The position numbers and the translations under genes are program-made. 64,000 nt of DNA, from assembly GCF_900091955.1 (NCBI RefSeq), contig NZ_FMDF01000224.1, positions 62,001 to 126,000 of the forward strand, in the 5' to 3' direction. Under the pieces are notes generated by a model. That model did not search any database. It saw nothing but the letters and a program-made list of their open reading frames with translations, and had not been told where the DNA came from. This DNA is from Streptomyces sp. Ncost-T10-10d (lineage in GTDB: Bacteria; Actinomycetota; Actinomycetes; Streptomycetales; Streptomycetaceae). Of this stretch, positions 60,016 to 64,000 are shown piece after piece (position 1 is the stretch's first letter; each line of letters opens with the position of its first letter).

Positions 60016-60626
60016 CACAGGCCGTCCACCAGGCGCGCCGCCATCTCGCGTGCGCTCCGCATGCGTACGTCGTCTCCTTCGAGGCCCGCGCGCACGATGG
60101 CCCCTTCGAGCAGGAACGCCAGGTGTTCCGCTGCGGCGCGGGCCTTCTCGTCCTGGCCGGGCAACAGCTCCTGGAGGTGGGTGGCGAGCAGGCTCTCGAC
60201 CTCCTCCTTGTGGTGGCGCACCACCGTCCGGCCCTCGTGTCCGGTGGGCAGTTCGGCGGCCGCGTTGAGCAGCCCGCATCCGCGGAAGCCGTGCTCGTAG
60301 GCGAGACCCGCATGGTCGGCGTAGGCATCGAAGACGGCCAGTACGGCCTCCCGCGCGCCCTGCGCGCCGACCAGACGCCGCCGGTAGAGGCCGAGCCACT
60401 CCTCGTGCCGGGCCTGGAGGTAGGCGGAGACGAGGTCGGCCTTGGAGGCGAAGTTGTTGTAGAGGCTCATTTTCGCCACACCGGCCTCGGCGGTGATCGT
60501 GTCGATCCCGGTCGCCGCCACACCGTCGGCGTAGAACCGTCGCGCCGCGGCCTCGAGAATCCGCCCGCGCGCAGGCCCCTGCCGCCGCTTCCCCGGCTGC
60601 TTTCCGGTGGCCCTCGCGTCAGTCAT
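60015..60626 (-). CDS. TetR-family transcriptional repressor
   Basis: 203 residues. The N-terminal HTH (about 20-65) reads GRILEAAARRFYADGVAATGIDTITAEAGVAKMSLYNNFASKADLVSAYL. The C-terminal ligand domain has GFRGCGLLNAAAELP, typical of the TetR_C_33-like group. ATG 60626 follows GGGAGCAGGT. A 28-bp palindrome sits 18 bp upstream and should be its autoregulatory operator, controlling the coupled EamA pump as well. Confidence 0.93.
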   Translation of the reverse strand: MTDARATGKQPGKRRQGPARGRILEAAARRFYADGVAATGIDTITAEAGVAKMSLYNNFASKADLVSAYLQARHEEWLGLYRRRLVGAQGAREAVLAVFDAYADHAGLAYEHGFRGCGLLNAAAELPTGHEGRTVVRHHKEEVESLLATHLQELLPGQDEKARAAAEHLAFLLEGAIVRAGLEGDDVRMRSAREMAARLVDGL

Positions 60627-60643
60627 ACCTGCTCCCTCTCCAG

Positions 60644-60671
60644 AGATTAGGTAGACCAGTCTACCTAATCT
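60644..60671. promoter_or_regulatory. TetR operator, 28-bp palindrome
   Basis: AGATTAGGTAGAC (60644-60656) and GTCTACCTAATCT (60659-60671) are exact inverse copies around CA. It lies 18 bp from the tetR start. Confidence 0.88.
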
Positions 60672-60858
60672 TTTGGGCGCGGCCAGTGAATGCTGCCGCC
60701 GGGGCGGGACTGTGGCGATCCGGTGCAGGAGGTAACCCCTTCCCGCGAGCGGACGGTTCCCGTCTGGCAAGATCGTGCGCTCGAACACGCCCCGGCTGTA
60801 CGGGCTTTGCCGCCCGGCCGGGCAACGGGAATGTTTCAACGGGGAGATCGAAGAAGAT

Positions 60859-61452
60859 ATGCGCACGTGGAATCGTGCTGTGCCGGCGGCGGTGGGCGCC
60901 TTGGCGCTGGCCGTGGTGCTGACCGGTTGCAACGGCTCGGATTCGGGGAAAGGCGGGCTCGATTCCGGCTCCTCCTCGTCGGAGGACAGGACGACCTACC
61001 GTCTGGGCGAGGCCAGCCCGCCGCAGGAAAGCGCCATGCAGAACTCGAAGGGCAGCAAGTTCACGGTCACGCCCACGAAGGTGCAGACCGGAACGAAGGC
61101 CGACATGGACAACTCCGGCCTGGACAAGGACAAGGACGAGGCCCCCAAGGTCCCCGTGTATGTGTGGTCCACCCTCACCCACAAGAGCGGCAAGCCCATG
61201 GAAGTCGGCGACATGGACGACGACCTGGTCGTCAAGACGGACAAGGGGGAGCGCACCAAGGCCCTCATCGTCATCATGGGTGACGCCAAGTGGCCGAACT
61301 GCCCGGCGCCGGACACCGGGAAGAAGATGAGTCCGGGACAGTCGGAGAAGATCTGCACTGCCTTCCTCATCCCCGAGGGCCAGAAGGCCGCCGCGGTCCA
61401 ACTGAGTCAGGGCTTCTACAAGGACCCACTGGAGTGGCCGGTCAAGAACTGA
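60859..61452 (+). CDS. Lipoprotein of unknown function
   Basis: 197 residues from ATG 60859. The signal peptide ends in lipobox VVLTGC, so it is a membrane-anchored exported protein. The mature part starts with a Gly/Ser-rich linker, then an acidic beta-rich domain (KGSKFTVTPTKVQTGTKADM, VPVYVWSTLTHKSGKPMEVGDM) of the kind seen in DUF4352/telomeric-repeat-like extracellular Ig folds; two cysteines (WPNCPAPD, KICTAFLIP) may pair. No function can be assigned. Two hairpins follow the stop codon. Confidence 0.82.
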   Translation: MRTWNRAVPAAVGALALAVVLTGCNGSDSGKGGLDSGSSSSEDRTTYRLGEASPPQESAMQNSKGSKFTVTPTKVQTGTKADMDNSGLDKDKDEAPKVPVYVWSTLTHKSGKPMEVGDMDDDLVVKTDKGERTKALIVIMGDAKWPNCPAPDTGKKMSPGQSEKICTAFLIPEGQKAAAVQLSQGFYKDPLEWPVKN

Positions 61453-61463
61453 CGCTCGGCCGG

Positions 61464-61495
61464 GGCCCGGCCCGATGGCCGGGCCTTCTCTGTTC
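61464..61495 (+). terminator. Hairpin terminator with T-rich tail
   Basis: GGCCCGGCC (61464-61472) pairs with GGCCGGGCC (61477-61485) around CGAT, followed by TTCTCTGTTC. Confidence 0.85.
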
Positions 61496-61499
61496 GACG

Positions 61500-61535
61500 G
61501 AGTGCGCGCACCCGAGACGGAGGGTGCGCGCACTC
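61500..61535. terminator. Second hairpin, 14-bp perfect stem
   Basis: GAGTGCGCGCACCC and GGGTGCGCGCACTC (61522-61535) are perfect inverse copies around an 8-nt loop, just after the first terminator. Confidence 0.75.
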
Positions 61536-61650
61536 CACCGCCCTGCTCGCCCGTTTCCTGGAGCGCCGGGTGCAGTGGCGCGACGACCTGACGGAAGACC
61601 GGTCCGCCCGATCGCGTTCCCGATGCGCCGGCCGTGCGGATGCTGCCCGG

Positions 61651-62328
61651 CTAGTGCTCCGGGAGCCGGGCCCAGAAGTGGTTGACGATGTCGTCGATGT
61701 AGCGTCGCCCGTTTTCGCCGGAGGCGGTGGTGCCGCCGGCTCGGCTGAGGGTGGCGGCCATGAGGGTCTGGTACTCGTGGTGCATGTCGCGCAGGGGGTC
61801 TTGCAGGTCGCGGCGTTCCGTGGAGATGAGGCGGGCGATGGCACGGATGTGGGCCTGCCAACGAGTGGAGACGGCTTCGGTGAGGAGGCGGGCGAGTTCG
61901 TCCTCCAGGCCGGTGATGGCGATGAAGTCGCGTGGGGGCAGGTTGAGGGCGGCGCCGAGTTTGGCGGACTGTCGTTTGTCGCCCGTCCATCGGCCGGTTT
62001 CTTCCATCTGGTGGTAGGCGTCGAGGGTGAGGCCGGTGGCGCGGGCGACGTCCTCGACGGCCAGTCCGCGGGCGAGACGGTGTTCACGCAAGGTGCGGGG
62101 AGCGCCCATGAGTTCGTGGGGGTTGCACCACAGGGCACCGGCCAGGGCGGTGAGTTCGCCGGCGGTGGGCAGTGCGGTGCCGCGTTCCCACGCGGTGATG
62201 TGGTCGGGGGTGATGTGGGTCGTGCCGTAGGAGGCGCGCATGCCGTAAGCGACGTGGCCGGGGGCCATCCCGAGTTTCTCGCGCAGGATGCGGGCGGCGC
62301 GCGCGTTGAAGGGGAGCGGTGGATGCAC
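61651..62328 (-). CDS. Helix-turn-helix (XRE-type) protein
   Basis: 225 residues from GTG 62328. TACTCT (62340-62335) is a -10-like box 6 nt before it, so it is probably leaderless. Two HTH segments are visible: HVAYGMRASYGTTHITPDHITAWERGTALPTAGELTALAGAL (about 20-60) and LREHRLARGLAVEDVARATGLTLDAYHQMEETGRW (about 78-112). The C-terminal half is helical (ELARLLTEAVSTRWQAHIRAIARLI). It is divergent from the purine permease, and may regulate it, but no operator stands out. Confidence 0.85.
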   Translation of the reverse strand: MHPPLPFNARAARILREKLGMAPGHVAYGMRASYGTTHITPDHITAWERGTALPTAGELTALAGALWCNPHELMGAPRTLREHRLARGLAVEDVARATGLTLDAYHQMEETGRWTGDKRQSAKLGAALNLPPRDFIAITGLEDELARLLTEAVSTRWQAHIRAIARLISTERRDLQDPLRDMHHEYQTLMAATLSRAGGTTASGENGRRYIDDIVNHFWARLPEH

Positions 62329-62472
62329 GGACCGAGAGTAGGGAGTCACCCGGGGTGAACTCCATGGCCGCTGTCGCCCGCATCCCGGTTTGACTGGATA
62401 GGTCGCCGGTGATTTTGGAGGAACCGACAGGGGGCGGTGCAGGAAGGTCAACTAATGGATTCTGCAAAGCGA

Positions 62473-62500
62473 TTGAGATCACGTCCCTGCCGCGTATGAT
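62473..62500 (+). promoter_or_regulatory. Predicted promoter of the purine permease gene
   Basis: TTGAGA (62473-62478), 16-nt spacer, TATGAT (62495-62500). The start codon is about 100 bp downstream, leaving a leader in which I see no riboswitch. Confidence 0.55.
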
Positions 62501-62604
62501 CCGCTCGCAAGGCGCCGTATGTATGTTCGTACAACCGACTGACACACGCTTCCGGCGCCACTGCCATGTTGTCCCTCGCACTTGCAGGTCCAGGAGACGC
62601 AGTC

Positions 62605-64000
62605 ATGCACACCAGCACGACAGGCCCGGCCGAAGCGCCGACAGTCAGACCCGGCGGCCCGCTCAACCGGTTCTTCCGCATCGGTGAACGCGGCTCGACG
62701 TACGGCCGTGAGATACGCGGCGGGTTCGCCACTTTCTTCACCATGGCGTACATCCTCGTACTCAACCCGATCATCCTAAGCAGTACCGAGGACAAGTTCG
62801 GTCACCAGCTGGACGCCGGTCAACTGGCAACCGCCACGGCCCTGGTGGCCGCCGTCATGACCGTGATCATGGGTGTGGGTGGCAACCTGCCGCTCGCTCT
62901 GGCTGCGGGCCTGGGTCTCAACGCCGTCACCGCCTTCCAGATCGCCCCGCTGATGGGCTGGGACGACGCGATGGGCCTCATCGTGCTCGAAGGCCTGCTG
63001 ATCTGCGTACTGGTGATGACCGGCCTGCGCGAGGCCATCATGCACGCCATTCCGCAACCTCTCAAACAAGCCATCAGCGTCGGCATCGGCCTGTTCATCG
63101 CCTTCATCGGCTTCGTGGACGCCGGGTTCGTCACCCGCATCCCGGACGCCGCGAACACCACCGTGCCCGTTCAGATCGGCACAGGCACCCTCACCGGCTG
63201 GCCCATGCTCGTCTTCTGTCTCGGCGTGCTGATGACGATCGTCCTCCTGGCCCGCAAGGTGCAGGGCGCCATCCTCATCAGCATCGTCGTGATGACCGTC
63301 GTCGCCGTCGTCATCAACGGGATTGCCGACATCAAGTCCTGGGGTCTGACCGAGCCCTCGCTGCCCGACAAGCCCGTCGCCACACCCGACTTCGGACTCC
63401 TGGGCAAGTTCGATCTGTTCGGCTCGTTCGGTCAGGTCAGCGTGCTGACCGTCGTCCTGCTCGTCTTCACTCTCATCCTGTCCGACTTCTTCGACACGAT
63501 GGGAACCGTCGTCGGCGTCACGGCCGAAGCCGGACTCCTCGACGAGCGCGGCCAGGTCCCCGGTCTGGGCCGTGTGCTGCTCATCGACGGCGCAGCCGCC
63601 GTCGTCGGCGGCGCCGCCTCCGCCTCGTCCGCCACCACCTACATCGAGTCCGCCGCCGGTGTCGGCGAAGGCGCACGCACCGGCTTCGCCAACCTCATCA
63701 CCGGCGGCCTGTTCGCCCTCGCCCTCTTCTTCACCCCCGTTCTGACCATCGTGCCCCTCCAGGCTGCGGCCCCCGCCCTCATCGCGGTCGGGTTCCTGAT
63801 GATGACCCAGGTCAAACACATCGACTGGGACCGGTACGAACTCGCCATCCCCGCCTTCCTGACCATCGCCGTCATGCCGTTCACCTACTCCATCACCAAC
63901 GGCATCGGCGCCGGCTTCCTCGCCTACGTGGTCATCAAGGCGTGCCTGGGCAAGGCCCGCGAAGTCCACTGGCTGCTCTGGGGCACCGCGGCGCTCTTCC
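62605..64000 (+). CDS. NCS2-family purine permease (AzgA-like), 3' end beyond window
   Basis: 465 residues are visible and the frame is open at the edge. ATG 62605 has AGGAG at 62592-62596. Multiple transmembrane helices; FFTMAYILVLNPIILS near the start, GLGLNAVTAFQIAP, QAISVGIGLFIAFIGFVDAG, and the conserved LSDFFDTMGTVVGVTAEAGLLDE place it in the AzgA-like guanine/hypoxanthine/xanthine:cation symporter branch. ASASSATTYIESAAGVGEGARTGFANL is the next signature. It would import purine bases, complementing the nucleoside importer at 23-29 kb, but its promoter does not carry the same palindrome. Confidence 0.92.
   Translation, partial: MHTSTTGPAEAPTVRPGGPLNRFFRIGERGSTYGREIRGGFATFFTMAYILVLNPIILSSTEDKFGHQLDAGQLATATALVAAVMTVIMGVGGNLPLALAAGLGLNAVTAFQIAPLMGWDDAMGLIVLEGLLICVLVMTGLREAIMHAIPQPLKQAISVGIGLFIAFIGFVDAGFVTRIPDAANTTVPVQIGTGTLTGWPMLVFCLGVLMTIVLLARKVQGAILISIVVMTVVAVVINGIADIKSWGLTEPSLPDKPVATPDFGLLGKFDLFGSFGQVSVLTVVLLVFTLILSDFFDTMGTVVGVTAEAGLLDERGQVPGLGRVLLIDGAAAVVGGAASASSATTYIESAAGVGEGARTGFANLITGGLFALALFFTPVLTIVPLQAAAPALIAVGFLMMTQVKHIDWDRYELAIPAFLTIAVMPFTYSITNGIGAGFLAYVVIKACLGKAREVHWLLWGTAALF

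Noticed and set aside
62501..62604. Possible purine riboswitch in the leader of the permease gene
   Set aside because: I found no conserved purine-aptamer core or P1-P3 arrangement; only a weak TGTA/TACA inverted repeat is visible.

Overview
The window is high-GC actinobacterial chromosome and reads as Streptomyces. The codon third positions are strongly G/C, GTG and TTG starts are common, and from about 14 kb onward the gene order matches what I recall of the Streptomyces coelicolor core chromosome around SCO4875 to SCO4914 (nonulosonate glycopolymer genes, nucleoside uptake and salvage, afsQ1/afsQ2/sigQ, deoC). No search was run, so species and synteny are from recognition only.

Layout. 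0-2.3 kb: a decayed flavin monooxygenase tail at the edge, then a secreted beta-propeller lectin-like protein. 2.4-12.6 kb: a 3241-residue RHS/YD-repeat polymorphic toxin with a Hint autoprocessing domain, a deaminase-like C-terminal tip and a SUKH-3 immunity gene; the tip and immunity gene are visibly less GC-rich than the body. 12.7-21.3 kb: cell-surface glycan genes (membrane acyltransferase, two polysialyltransferase-like glycosyltransferases, a GT2, a DUF6716-type protein, a NeuA-HAD fusion, NeuB). There is no NeuC-type epimerase here, which fits a Kdn-type teichulosonic acid. 21.4-23.5 kb: a membrane protein and an M20 amidohydrolase whose last 49 codons are tandemly duplicated beyond its stop codon.

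23.6-30.8 kb holds a BMP-family nucleoside-binding lipoprotein, its ABC ATPase and two permeases, cytidine deaminase and thymidine phosphorylase. Adenosine deaminase (46.6 kb), deoC with two aldehyde dehydrogenase genes (54.8-58.1 kb) and perhaps a uridine kinase (53.4 kb) share a palindromic promoter element, CTACGCGCGTAG. It overlaps the predicted -10 region of most of these genes and is absent, as far as I can see, from the other promoters. I read this as one regulon for nucleoside uptake and conversion to central carbon intermediates; the regulator is not in the window.

Other regions: S8 peptidase, STAS protein, ECF sigma factor with a SnoaL-like tail and a coupled membrane-anchored small protein, L,D-transpeptidase, and a divergent MFS/LysR pair with a clear operator (31-39.7 kb). 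Then come a ferredoxin, ferredoxin reductase and P450 operon, HdeD-like protein, PH-like protein, class A beta-lactamase lipoprotein, and an alpha/beta hydrolase lacking its nucleophile serine (39.9-46.5 kb). Next are small secreted proteins, PspC, VanZ, the AfsQ1/AfsQ2/lipoprotein operon divergent from sigQ with an AfsQ1 site between them, and a 163-bp MITE inserted at a stop codon (47.9-54.7 kb). The right end carries a PH-domain protein, EamA transporter with its TetR regulator and a 28-bp operator, lipoprotein, a double-HTH protein and a purine permease running off the edge (58.2-64 kb). Two genes (sigQ, deoC) carry the same palindromic repeat inside their N-terminal coding sequence.
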